A DNA stretch of 64,000 bases from Massilia sp. BJB1822 (GTDB lineage: Bacteria > Pseudomonadota > Gammaproteobacteria > Burkholderiales > Burkholderiaceae_D). The notes beneath the pieces were generated by a model. It made no database searches, had not been told where the DNA came from, and saw nothing but the letters and a program-made list of their open reading frames with translations. The stretch's first letter is position 1. Each line of letters begins with the position of its first letter. The translations under genes were made by a program, and so were the position numbers. The DNA is taken from positions 124,001-188,000 of the forward strand of contig NZ_JABWEB010000003.1 of NCBI RefSeq assembly GCF_013369485.1. The letters run 5' to 3'. Shown here one piece after another: positions 55,933 to 64,000 of this stretch.

Positions 55933-56456
55933 CAGTAGAAGGCTTCATTTCGATCGCTGGTAAGCATGAGCAAGCGCTCCTTGCAAGTGCCGGCAACTAC
56001 CAGCAACAAAGGCCCTTGTTCACCGCCCCAGAGGTTGCTCGCATCTCTGGCAGCCTTTAGTGCTTTGAATAGTGCTTCGTGTTCTTTCTGAGGCGCTTTG
56101 TGGTCTATACCGTCAAGTAGTATTGCCAGCGCTTTGCCTGATCGCGTTACGGCGCGCACAGCATCGGGCAATAAATTTGGGCATGGCTTCCCGCCGTTGT
56201 CCTCGAGACTGCCCCATATCTCCGCAAGCACTTCTGCCAACGATATCTCCTGAGTTCCTGGGTTTAAGTCCAAAAACACCACTTGAGCGCCCTTCACTCG
56301 CAGTGCGTTGCCAAGCCCGTCGCGCAAGAATGTTTTTATGGCGAGCCGGGTTGCGCCATGAAGAAAAACGCCAGATTTCAGATCCGAGTACAGCGGATTC
56401 TGGGACGTTATTTGGCCGGCCAATGTGCTAGCGAAGGACTTAAGGTGTGCTGACAT
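55902..56456 (-). pseudogene. Truncated ATPase with degraded P-loop
   Basis: 184 residues. Resembles the first half of an ATP-binding protein family with the motif GATR(I/L)GKST: here FLHGATRLAIKTFL (34-42), where the Gly-Lys of Walker A have become Ala-Ile. A Walker-B-like AILLDGIDHK remains (111-120), and ALFKALKAARD and LLLVVAGTCKERL follow. The protein ends at PDG just after EAFYCATML, where homologues I recall continue, so it looks C-terminally truncated. It ends three bases from the last repeat of the cluster. ATG at 56456 with GGGA upstream. Confidence 0.55.
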
Positions 56457-56789
56457 GACATCCCGCTCGTGAAAATTGCAATTTTGGTAACGAAATGGGA
56501 CGAAGGAATTTGATTCGAGTAGCGCACATTGGCGTTAACTTATTGGCGATGTTTTGGCTTTGACTTCCGGTACTGCTGAGCGCAGAATAGCCATAGCACT
56601 CGACCATATCGAGTGCCAATAACGGACGCCCAAAGGCAATGCCAATGGGTGAACAAAATGACGTGCGAAACATCACTTTGCGATTGGGGAATTGCAGTGT
56701 GTGGGTTTTTCACTGGAACGTCAATGCTGTTCGTTCGTACAGTGACAGGTCATCCGTGCTTCCTACAATTTGATTTTTGGGGAAAGACA
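56457..56789. other. Intergenic stretch with small repeats, no gene seen
   Basis: 333 bases between the divergent ATPase remnant and the MBL gene. Holds a perfect inverted repeat, GCACTCGA-N5-TCGAGTGC (56596-56616), and a direct repeat ATTGGCG at 56528-56534 and 56542-56548 (14-bp period). GGGGAAAG at its right edge is the ribosome-binding site of the MBL gene. No convincing coding frame. Confidence 0.5.
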
Positions 56790-57785
56790 ATGAGCCTGAA
56801 CGATTTGACGATTGGAAGTCTAACCAAGTCCGTAAAAGCCCTGCTGCCGACTTTGCAGGCGATCCCAACGCGATTTCGCGCCTATCAGCTCGGCAATGCC
56901 GGCGCATCGTTTTCATACTTTGACGGTAAGACGTTCACGCTGCTCGAAGCACGCGCAACCGACACCAGCCGGCCAAATGTGGCAGCCGAATTGAAGGCAT
57001 GCAAGAAGACGCGTATCGATACCCTGCATATCACTAGCTGGGACCGCGACCACTGCAATCTGTCGGAACTGGATTACATTTTGAACACCTGGCAGCCCAA
57101 GTGCGTTGAGTATCCCGGCTACCAGCCAAGCACCGACACCGGTAAAGCTTGCCGAGCGCGTATCGTCGCGTATTGCCAGGCAGTTCGTGAGCGCAAAGGT
57201 GTTGCTGTCACGCCCGAATACATCAAGTCGCTGGAGAATGCGTCCGGTTATGGTTACAAAGACATCGTGTACCATCCGAAAACGATCGTCGATAAGTCCA
57301 ACGACAACTCGACGGTCAAGTTGTACCGCACGGGATGCTTCAACGTGCTCAGCCTGGGTGATGTCGAGTCGACCGATATCGCGGCCTTGATCAAGGCCTG
57401 CCGTAGCGCATGCAGTGAAGTTGATGTCTTGCTCTTGCCTCACCATGGTGCCGACAATGGCTTCATGACCAACGACTTCCTGGACGAAATCGGCCCGAAA
57501 CTGGCAGTTTGCGCCGCCAATAATAGCAACCAGCATGGTCACCCTGCTCCCACCATTCGTGCCCTGTTGGATCGAAAAGGTGTGGAAGTCGCCACGACCG
57601 TGCGGGGCGATGTCTTAATCTGGTCGGACAACGGCACCTCACACGTAAACTGGGTCGATACCATGACGGGCACTACTGCAGTTCACAAACACGGGACTTT
57701 CGCTCCGAAAAAGTACGATAAGCTTAGCCAGCATCCGGACAACATCCGCGCGCGGCGCCAAGGGGCACCATATCGCTGGCTGTAG
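56790..57785 (+). CDS. ComEC/Rec2-like MBL-fold hydrolase
   Basis: 331 residues. MBL domain like the C-terminal part of ComEC: AYQLGNAGASFSYFDGKTFTLLE, then SWDRDH at 83-88 in place of the usual HxDxDH (first His is Ser), LSLGDVES (188-194), LLLPHHGADN (215-223) and NSNQHGHPAPTIRALL (246-260). So the Asp85/Asp87/His88 and later His ligands persist but the first is lost. No TM segment. ATG at 56790 with GGGGAAAG upstream; the frame extends back to 56613 without a start signal. Converges with the patatin gene. Confidence 0.8.
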   Translation: MSLNDLTIGSLTKSVKALLPTLQAIPTRFRAYQLGNAGASFSYFDGKTFTLLEARATDTSRPNVAAELKACKKTRIDTLHITSWDRDHCNLSELDYILNTWQPKCVEYPGYQPSTDTGKACRARIVAYCQAVRERKGVAVTPEYIKSLENASGYGYKDIVYHPKTIVDKSNDNSTVKLYRTGCFNVLSLGDVESTDIAALIKACRSACSEVDVLLLPHHGADNGFMTNDFLDEIGPKLAVCAANNSNQHGHPAPTIRALLDRKGVEVATTVRGDVLIWSDNGTSHVNWVDTMTGTTAVHKHGTFAPKKYDKLSQHPDNIRARRQGAPYRWL

Positions 57786-57801
57786 GCGTCGCGGTGGCTG
57801 G

Positions 57802-58926
57802 CTAAAGATACGGGTAAGCAAGTTGATTCGCTTGAGCAGTTTCGTAGCCATGCTGCTCAAGCAGATCGAACGCTTCCGGCGACAAGCTGTGGAGGCGCGT
57901 TGGATAGCTGCGAGCACGCTCGGCCGCCGCGGAATCGATACGAAAGTCCGGCGCCACTGCAATCGTCCTGCCGCTTTGCTTGAGCACTCGTTCGCCTACC
58001 GATCCGATCTGCAAATAGGCGCCCGGCCCGCCCTGAATCAGATACTGCGCAAAGGTTCTAATGCGAAGGGACCTGGTTTGGTCGGTCACGATATCCATCA
58101 GCCTCCCGAGCCGGAATGGCGACAGCGGCCCCAAGTCAAACCCGCGGGCAAGTGGCAGCCCGGCGTCAGAAGCAATAACGCAATAGTCCCCCTTCCTGGC
58201 CAGCTTGCCGGCATCAAAGAACGGCTCCAGGCCGAGGTTATCGTAGACTCCGCCGTCATAGATGTGAATGCGCTCATATGGCAAGTTGGTCCGCTCCAAC
58301 GTGTCGGCGGGACTATTCCAGGACGGGCGCTTAAACCAATCGTGGTCGTTCACCTTGATCGACAAGGGCCCAATCCCCAACGGAAAGGCCGCCGAAATGG
58401 CCATTGCCGACGCCAAGGGGTAGTCGTTCGCTCGCGCGTAGCCCAACTCATAGTCGCCCAGATCCTCGCGCTTAAATCGAAAACGCTTCCCCGTCTCCGC
58501 GGTAGTGCCGTTGATGGACCATTCCGGGTCAGTGGGCAGGCCAGACAGGACGCCAGATACTCCCCAGGCGGACTCCAATGCCTGTGCCACTACGTTTGCC
58601 CGCGAAAGCGTATAACGCCAGTTCGAGGGACAAAAGAGCAACTGCCTAAGAGCAGTTTTTTCAAGGTTGGTGGTAGTTAAAGTTGCGCGGATGCTTGGCC
58701 AGACGTCGTTCAGATACGTCTGCGACCCTGGCCAAGCCATCGCCGAGCGGCTGAAGATCAGGCCAACAAGTAACGAGCCACCAGAAACGGTAGATATCTT
58801 TGAAACAAACTCGAGCTTCTCCTGCTCCGCGAGGAAGCGCAATACACCGATGTGAAATGCCATTGCTCGCACCCCGCCCCCCGAAAGGGCCAGGGCAATT
58901 CGCCCATTGCACTCCTTGTTGGTCAT
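57802..58926 (-). CDS. Patatin-like phospholipase
   Basis: 374 residues. Oxyanion loop SGGGVR (15-20), nucleophile Ser48 in STVSGGSL, and catalytic Asp224 in YDGGVYDNLG: the Ser-Asp dyad of patatin/cPLA2-type lipases. No signal peptide or TM, so it acts inside the cell on membrane lipids. Its ATG overlaps the stop of the KfrA-like gene by four bases (ATGA), so both are made together. Patatin lipases are effectors in several antiphage systems (e.g. CapV of CBASS), but no nucleotide cyclase is present here. Confidence 0.88.
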   Translation of the reverse strand: MTNKECNGRIALALSGGGVRAMAFHIGVLRFLAEQEKLEFVSKISTVSGGSLLVGLIFSRSAMAWPGSQTYLNDVWPSIRATLTTTNLEKTALRQLLFCPSNWRYTLSRANVVAQALESAWGVSGVLSGLPTDPEWSINGTTAETGKRFRFKREDLGDYELGYARANDYPLASAMAISAAFPLGIGPLSIKVNDHDWFKRPSWNSPADTLERTNLPYERIHIYDGGVYDNLGLEPFFDAGKLARKGDYCVIASDAGLPLARGFDLGPLSPFRLGRLMDIVTDQTRSLRIRTFAQYLIQGGPGAYLQIGSVGERVLKQSGRTIAVAPDFRIDSAAAERARSYPTRLHSLSPEAFDLLEQHGYETAQANQLAYPYL

Positions 58927-59960
58927 GGACGGTCACCCGGTTGGGCAGCCGATTCGTGCGCTTTGAATAATTTGTGTAATTCTGCCGCCATATCCGTTTG
59001 GCTTTGTGCAGCCGCACGAACGCCAGCCAACTCGACCTCTAACTGCTGGATTCTTGCCTGCGCCTGCATGTAATCGTCTTCCATCCTCTGTAATTGTCCG
59101 GCGAGCTCGCCAAATTCCTGATCCCTTTCCGTCAACCGTTCCTGGGCGCTGCGGAGCTTCTGCTCCAATGCCGGAATGAACTCCAGCTTGCTCGCCTGTT
59201 CGCGGCCAAGGCGCTGCGCATCGTACAGCGAAACGCGTGCCTGCGACAGCTCGGCCACAAGGCGCGCGCCTTCTTGGTTCAGCTTTGTCAGTTCTTCCTG
59301 CTTTGCCGCTGCCGCCTGCTGGTACAGACGAATGTCCGCCTGCAGCTGCTGCACTTGTTGTTCATGTCGGCGCAGCTCCTGGTCGCGCTGCTCCTTTGAA
59401 GTTTGACGGTAGTGCTCCAACGCTTGCCGCGCATGCGCGTGTTTGTCTTCCAGCGATACACGGTGGGTTTCGTTCTCGGCAAGGCGCTCCTTGAGATCCG
59501 TGACCTGCTGCTCTGCCGTGTGCCGAGCGATCGTTTCCGCCTGCATGACTTTGCGGGTCTGCTCATGCGCGGTCACTTCGCTACGCAGGCCTGCCTCTAG
59601 CTTGCGGCTGGCTTCATGGGCTTCCGCCAGCTCGCCTTCAAAGCGCCGAAGGGTAGCGGCATGCTCCTGCTTCTGCAGCGCCAAGTCTTCCATTGCCGCA
59701 GTGAGGCGCACGTCGGCTTCTTCTTGCAAACGTGCTGCCAGTCTCTCGACCAGGTCTTGGAGAGCGTCGCTGATGGAGGCTTTTTGAATCTGGCTGCCCT
59801 CCTCTGCTTCGAGCTCTTTCAGGTACTTATGGATCGTACTTTTGGATCCGGTATTGCCGAGCGCAATGCGAACGGCATCCACCGATGGATAGACCGACTG
59901 GGCGATTAGACTATCCCGCGCCTTCCTAACATCTGATTTATACAGTCCTGTTCTCGCCAC
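58923..59960 (-). CDS. KfrA-like DNA-binding coiled-coil protein
   Basis: 345 residues. N-terminal KfrA domain (about 1-60: YKSDVRKARDSLIAQSVYPSVDAVRIALGNTGSKSTIHKYLKELE), an HTH found in plasmid KfrA repressors, followed by about 270 residues of charged, Gln/Glu/Ala-rich coiled coil up to the C-terminus. GTG start with GGAGGA upstream. Coupled to the patatin gene. KfrA proteins autoregulate by binding repeats ahead of their gene; the 5' region has repeats (59981-60020). It could serve as sensor or scaffold for the lipase (inference). Confidence 0.88.
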   Translation of the reverse strand: MARTGLYKSDVRKARDSLIAQSVYPSVDAVRIALGNTGSKSTIHKYLKELEAEEGSQIQKASISDALQDLVERLAARLQEEADVRLTAAMEDLALQKQEHAATLRRFEGELAEAHEASRKLEAGLRSEVTAHEQTRKVMQAETIARHTAEQQVTDLKERLAENETHRVSLEDKHAHARQALEHYRQTSKEQRDQELRRHEQQVQQLQADIRLYQQAAAAKQEELTKLNQEGARLVAELSQARVSLYDAQRLGREQASKLEFIPALEQKLRSAQERLTERDQEFGELAGQLQRMEDDYMQAQARIQQLEVELAGVRAAAQSQTDMAAELHKLFKAHESAAQPGDRP

Positions 59961-59980
59961 AAATCCTCCGATAAAATATC

Positions 59981-60020
59981 GTACTACATTATGTACTACG
60001 TAATTATGTAATAAGAATAC
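59981..60020. repeat. Candidate KfrA operator repeats
   Basis: Direct repeats GTACTAC at 59981-59987 and 59993-59999 (12-bp period), followed by TACGTAATTATGTA (59997-60010), a near-palindrome. Position directly upstream of the KfrA-like gene's GTG, in the shared gap with the recombinase gene at 60224. Confidence 0.5.
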
Positions 60021-60223
60021 ACTTTGGCGCTGAGAATGACCAGTACATCTTATCCTTTGATAATGTCAGCTTATCCCATGTGATGAGGTAAAATGCTTAG
60101 TCAGGAAGGCGTTGTGACGATTCCCGTGGCTCGGTCTGCGACGCAGTTACCTCACGGCGCTAACACGCTACGCCACGGCAATGGAAGTCGCGCTCGCTGA
60201 CATAAACAATCAAAGGAAAGGCC

Positions 60224-61144
60224 ATGTCCGAAGTCGAACGCTACATCAACGCCGGCGAGCGGGAAAATACCCGGCGCAGTTATCGCGGCGCGGTGCGTCA
60301 CTTCGAAGAGGAGTACGGCGGCTTCCTGCCGGCCTCTCCAGACACGGTCAGCGCCTATCTGGCCCGTTATGCCGGTTCCCTTGCCATCAATACGCTGCTG
60401 CAACGGTTGGCGGCGCTGGCGCATTGGCACATCGAGCACGGATTTCCGGATCCGACCAAGGCTTCCGTAGTAAAGAAGGTGCTGAAGGGGATCAGAACAT
60501 TGCACTCGGTGCAGGAGCGGCAGGCTCGTCCGATTCAAATCGCCCAGGTGCAGCAGGTGGTGTCCTGGCTTGACGCGGCAATTAGAAAAGCCTCATGCGC
60601 CAACAATGTCGCTGCCCTTAGGAGCCACACGCGGGATAAGGCATTACTGCTGCTCGGATTTTGGCGCGGTTTCAGGGGGGATGAGTTGACCCGCTTGCAG
60701 GTGCAGTTTATTCAAGTAACCCCGAACGATGGGCTCACGTGTTTTCTGCCGCACACAAAGGGCGACCGCGCAGCACAGGGCACGACGTTTCACGCGCCGG
60801 CGCTCAAGACGCTCTGCCCTGTTGAGGCCTATATGGCCTGGATTAATCTTGCCGCCCTATCGGATGGACCGGTTTTCCGGGCCGTCGACCGTTGGGGGCA
60901 CATCAGCGAGCGGGGACTTCACATCAACAGTTTGGTGCCATTGCTACGAAGCCTGTTTTTCGCGGCCGGCTTGAGTTCACCCGATGAATTCAGCGGGCAT
61001 TCGCTTCGGCGTGGGTTCGCCGCCTGGGCAACATCCAACGGCTGGGATCTCAAAACCCTGATGCAATACGTTGGCTGGCGTGACGCCCAGTCCGCCATGC
61101 GGTATCTCGAAATCTCAGACCCATTCAAAGAGCTTCGCCCGTAG
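60224..61144 (+). CDS. Tyrosine recombinase/integrase
   Basis: 306 residues, XerC/D length. Catalytic Arg151 in FRGDELTRL, HSLRR (His259, Arg262), and Tyr294 in AMRYLE; the second histidine is replaced by Trp285 (VGW), seen in several families. Core-binding domain about 5-95. AAAGGAAAGGCC precedes the ATG. Same orientation as the recombinase at 54382 but unrelated in length and detail. Divergent from the KfrA-patatin pair. Confidence 0.88.
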   Translation: MSEVERYINAGERENTRRSYRGAVRHFEEEYGGFLPASPDTVSAYLARYAGSLAINTLLQRLAALAHWHIEHGFPDPTKASVVKKVLKGIRTLHSVQERQARPIQIAQVQQVVSWLDAAIRKASCANNVAALRSHTRDKALLLLGFWRGFRGDELTRLQVQFIQVTPNDGLTCFLPHTKGDRAAQGTTFHAPALKTLCPVEAYMAWINLAALSDGPVFRAVDRWGHISERGLHINSLVPLLRSLFFAAGLSSPDEFSGHSLRRGFAAWATSNGWDLKTLMQYVGWRDAQSAMRYLEISDPFKELRP

Positions 61145-61253
61145 CACCATCCCCACACGCACATGGCATGCTAAAACTAACCCCAATACTATCTTCCGCA
61201 AAGTCGGACCATAATAGCAGTTGCAAAAGAAATAGCGAGCAGTTCCGATGCGG

Positions 61254-64000
61254 CTATCTTATATTGTCAAAAATATTCTTGAAATAGGCTGGATAGAGGG
61301 AAATCGACGATGCAATGACGTCTCTGTGTGTTTCAAATGCATGTGATGCAAATTGTTCGCTGTAGCCAGAACTCCGCAATGCTTCCGCTACGTCAATTGC
61401 AATTACTCTATCAGCTAAGCCTGCGTCAAAAATAGAGATCGATAAGCGGTCAGCAAGACCATACTTTAGCGATTTTTGGAAGAACTGTAAGACGGACGCC
61501 TCCTCACTTGTCAGATTATTTCCAAACAGAAACTGCGAGACAGCGGATACAATCAAGGAACATTCAAAGCACAGATGCTTCTCTAAAAATTCCATGATAT
61601 CAAGCTCGGTCAATTTTCTGGTTCCCTCACCCCACGGCCGAGTACCGCCCATCAGCTTCGCGCTAGCCAAGATTGCTGAGTAAGGTGCTGAGTTAATCCA
61701 CAACTGGGCTAAGAAGTATGGAGCGTTTGGTGGAAGAACGGAATGGAAAAACATGTTATCAAGCAATTCTTGGAACAACGGCCAGATGGAAAGCAACCAT
61801 TCAGTGTTAGTCTGGAAACTAAGCAGGGTTTCCCGATTCAGTTCCACCCATTCCTCAACTTTACGGGCATCGGCAACACCCAATAAAGTTTTCGCGTAGA
61901 CGTGTTGCTTGTCTTGACGAGGTGCGACGCTATCCAAGTAAATTGCAACAGTTCGAAACAGTATCTGTAACTGTTCTTTTTCTTCATCCGTTGCTATTGA
62001 GAAAGCCAAAGTCGCCTCGGCTAAGGAGGCCGCGCGGTTTTGAAACTCATCGGGAGTATCAAATCCGCGATTCGACATCAAATAGCTTTCAAGGGCCTTT
62101 TGGAGTCGACGTTTTTTCTTGAGTTGCTTAATTAACCATTCGGCTGTAAATTTCTGAACCGTGCGTACCTTGAGATGAGCCCACTCGCTTATTTGTTCAT
62201 CGGTCGCAATAAGCAATTGAGCGAGATCGGAAAATGACATCGGAAGGATTAATTTTTGCGATTCATCGCGAATTGGCGAAATGATACTGAGCAACGAGCT
62301 AGAGGTGTCCTCCGACTTATCAGGCGCTAATAGGTTAGCTGACATGTCAAATTGCCACGACTTAGTCGTTGTATCGTCTATCACAGATGAATCCGCAAAG
62401 ATTACCAAACCTTCTGTATGCATGCCTGCGCGGCCAGCACGTCCGATGAGATTGAGAAAATCTCGTGTCTTGATTCGCTCCCCCGCTTGATAAATACTCG
62501 AAACAATTAAATATCTAATCGGAAGATTGACTCCTTGTGCAAGAGTAGAAGTGCATATTACGAACTTCAGCAAACTCTTCTGCATGCCATATTCGACTGC
62601 TAATCGAACACCGTGCGGCGTGTTGCCATGATGAACAAAGCAACCTAACTCTGCGGCCTTGAATAGATACGACGCCTCTCCAAAATGCTTGCCAATCAAA
62701 GCGGTCATGGCCTTGATTTCGACCTGGTCAGAAAAATTGTTTGGGGCTGGCTTCTGATACTGTCGTGTATAGACCTCAACTATTCGCTTGGCCATGCCCT
62801 CCGCAGTATCCTTTTTTCCGCAGAAAACAGCCACCGCACCTTGGGGGACAAGCGAAATTCCCAAGTATAATGAAACGTCCTTGGCGGCGTCCTCTCCTTT
62901 TTCAGGGAACTTTCGTTGCTTTTTTTCCTTTGGTTTTTTAAGTAAGTCTTGCTGTTCAATTACCCGTGGCACAAAGTAGTCAAACTTATCCCGGCGCACC
63001 GGCCTTTCATCGAAGAATCGCAATTGACCAGTGGACTCCAACCACGACGCGAATGCAATAGACCGAGCGGTGGGGAAAAGCGTGGTTCCGTCAACTACAA
63101 CTGCCCCTTCGCCAATCAACCAATTCGCTACAGGCTCGGCATTTTTAATTACAGCGGAGATGAGAATGGTTTGAACATTGTGCGGTAGTATGGCCTTCAG
63201 TTCCGTCAGCAATAATTCATACAGAATACCTCTGGACCCGGAATCAAACTGATGGCCCTCGTCGTAGGCCACGAGGCCAATTTGCTGAGACAAAGCGGGC
63301 TGCTGCCTTAATATATACAACAATTTTTCAGGAGTAAGTACCAGAATATATTGTGTAGAAGGTGCTTCGCCCCCGAAGATTTCAGCTATTTCTGCCATAA
63401 AGTCTATTTGCAGAGCGTCGCTAAGCTCGTCGACTTTCACATCATCGGATGCAAACGATTCGCGTAGTGACCCGCCGACCTCGTGGCATAGAGCTCTGAA
63501 AGGTACGACGACAACCGCAAGCTTCGCACGTCCAGATAGGAAGGCGCTCCTCAAAATGATTTCCAGCGAACGTGTTTTCCCCGCGCTGGTAGGCATTTGC
63601 ACCAAGCCTGAAAGACCGTTATAGATGCCTTTCATACCTAACAAAACTTGAGAAGGCCAAAGCTCTTTTGGGAAGTGGGGGCGCTGCAGCGCAGTGGCCC
63701 ATAGTGAAGCGGGCAAACCAGTGTAACGCGGCAGCAATTCCCAAGAAGATGCCTCGACACGCATTGCAGCCACCGCCACCACCAAATCAGTGAAAAGCAA
63801 ATTCCTTGCTGTTCCCCATTGGTACACAGCCTGCCGTAACTCTGAAAACGATTTATGCAATGCACTAGCACCCGGGAATCCTGAGATAAAATGACTCGAA
63901 ATCTCAACAGAAAGGTCGAGAGTCTTTGCTGAAAAGGCGCCGAAGCCCGTTAGCGGCTCAGTCCACTTTGCGTTCAACAACCAACGCAGAAAATTCTCAA
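61254..64000 (-). CDS. Ski2-like DEAD/DEAH helicase (partial, N-terminus off window)
   Basis: The frame is open to the right edge; about 915 residues are visible and the true start lies beyond 64000. SF2 motifs in order: QMPTSAGKTRS (I), VVPFRALCHEV (Ia), AYDEGHQF (II, DEGH), ILISAVIKN (III), HHGNTPHGVRLAVE (a Ski2-like marker), CTSTLAQGVNLP (V) and IGRAGRAGM (VI). A long C-terminal helical region follows, as in Ski2-type proteins. In an island with recombinases, patatin and MBL genes this fits HamB of Hachiman antiphage systems; HamA (DUF1837) would be just upstream, outside the window. Confidence 0.85.
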   Translation of the reverse strand, partial: ENFLRWLLNAKWTEPLTGFGAFSAKTLDLSVEISSHFISGFPGASALHKSFSELRQAVYQWGTARNLLFTDLVVAVAAMRVEASSWELLPRYTGLPASLWATALQRPHFPKELWPSQVLLGMKGIYNGLSGLVQMPTSAGKTRSLEIILRSAFLSGRAKLAVVVVPFRALCHEVGGSLRESFASDDVKVDELSDALQIDFMAEIAEIFGGEAPSTQYILVLTPEKLLYILRQQPALSQQIGLVAYDEGHQFDSGSRGILYELLLTELKAILPHNVQTILISAVIKNAEPVANWLIGEGAVVVDGTTLFPTARSIAFASWLESTGQLRFFDERPVRRDKFDYFVPRVIEQQDLLKKPKEKKQRKFPEKGEDAAKDVSLYLGISLVPQGAVAVFCGKKDTAEGMAKRIVEVYTRQYQKPAPNNFSDQVEIKAMTALIGKHFGEASYLFKAAELGCFVHHGNTPHGVRLAVEYGMQKSLLKFVICTSTLAQGVNLPIRYLIVSSIYQAGERIKTRDFLNLIGRAGRAGMHTEGLVIFADSSVIDDTTTKSWQFDMSANLLAPDKSEDTSSSLLSIISPIRDESQKLILPMSFSDLAQLLIATDEQISEWAHLKVRTVQKFTAEWLIKQLKKKRRLQKALESYLMSNRGFDTPDEFQNRAASLAEATLAFSIATDEEKEQLQILFRTVAIYLDSVAPRQDKQHVYAKTLLGVADARKVEEWVELNRETLLSFQTNTEWLLSIWPLFQELLDNMFFHSVLPPNAPYFLAQLWINSAPYSAILASAKLMGGTRPWGEGTRKLTELDIMEFLEKHLCFECSLIVSAVSQFLFGNNLTSEEASVLQFFQKSLKYGLADRLSISIFDAGLADRVIAIDVAEALRSSGYSEQFASHAFETHRDVIASSISLYPAYFKNIFDNIR

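Noticed and set aside
56440..56676. 78-residue minus frame in the gap before the MBL gene
   Set aside because: No start signal, no family, and it overlaps the ATPase start.
57802..58926. CBASS with patatin effector CapV
   Set aside because: No CD-NTase, Cap2/Cap3 or other CBASS component within the window.
61922..62122. Short forward frames opposite the helicase
   Set aside because: Antisense shadows without start signals.

Overview
The window looks like chromosome of a betaproteobacterium of the Oxalobacteraceae (Massilia/Duganella/Janthinobacterium type). The backbone is GC-rich with GC-ending codons. The order ygfZ <- -> mltG-tmk-holB-pilZ-(GNAT)-tatD-ankyrin is typical of Burkholderiales, and the housekeeping proteins (RlhA, EF-G, YcaO) are full length. 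No rRNA, tRNA or CRISPR array was seen. The taxonomic call is an inference from family resemblance and synteny.

Left third (1-28.5 kb): the tail of a response regulator; an MHS-type MFS transporter; a six-gene catabolic-looking operon (thiolase, Dabb protein, two SDRs, an MDR oxidoreductase, a GNAT enzyme); a regulator with helical repeats beside a beta-propeller protein; the ygfZ/DUF4936/NRDE operon facing the mltG-tmk-holB-pilZ-GNAT-tatD-ankyrin operon; a PRMT-like methyltransferase; a repeat-built DUF2799 lipoprotein; a chemoreceptor; an EF-G gene outside any str operon; a PAS-GAF-GGDEF-EAL protein; a TPR protein; and a tetR-GNAT pair. Two long inverted-repeat elements (about 16.1 and 19.05 kb) have ends that resemble FNR boxes.

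Middle (28.6-53.9 kb): a six-TM ABC domain protein under a clear TetR-type double operator; a more AT-rich run of four coupled genes for exported proteins (one a zinc-metallopeptidase-like protein), which I cannot assign to a known system; a thioesterase plus Rieske oxygenase unit; rlhA; a tandem Mop/TOBE protein; a cusCBA-like copper/silver efflux operon with a small Cys/Met-rich membrane protein in front; an ArsR-SRPBCC operon with two visible operators; a LysR gene convergent with an MFS gene; an OYE-family flavin oxidoreductase whose promoter has the 19-bp spacer of MerR-regulated promoters; and the OsmC-YcaO protein.

Right end (54.2-64 kb) is an accessory, defence-island-like region. It holds a tyrosine recombinase with a perfect LexA-type box just downstream of its -10 element; a cluster of TGTCGCA/CTCACA repeats like a transposon end or iterons; a truncated ATPase with a destroyed P-loop; a ComEC-like MBL hydrolase; a convergent, translationally coupled pair of a KfrA-like coiled-coil DNA-binding protein and a patatin lipase; a second tyrosine recombinase; and a Ski2-like helicase running off the window, possibly HamB of a Hachiman system. 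The KfrA-patatin(-MBL) module is the best candidate here for an undescribed system.
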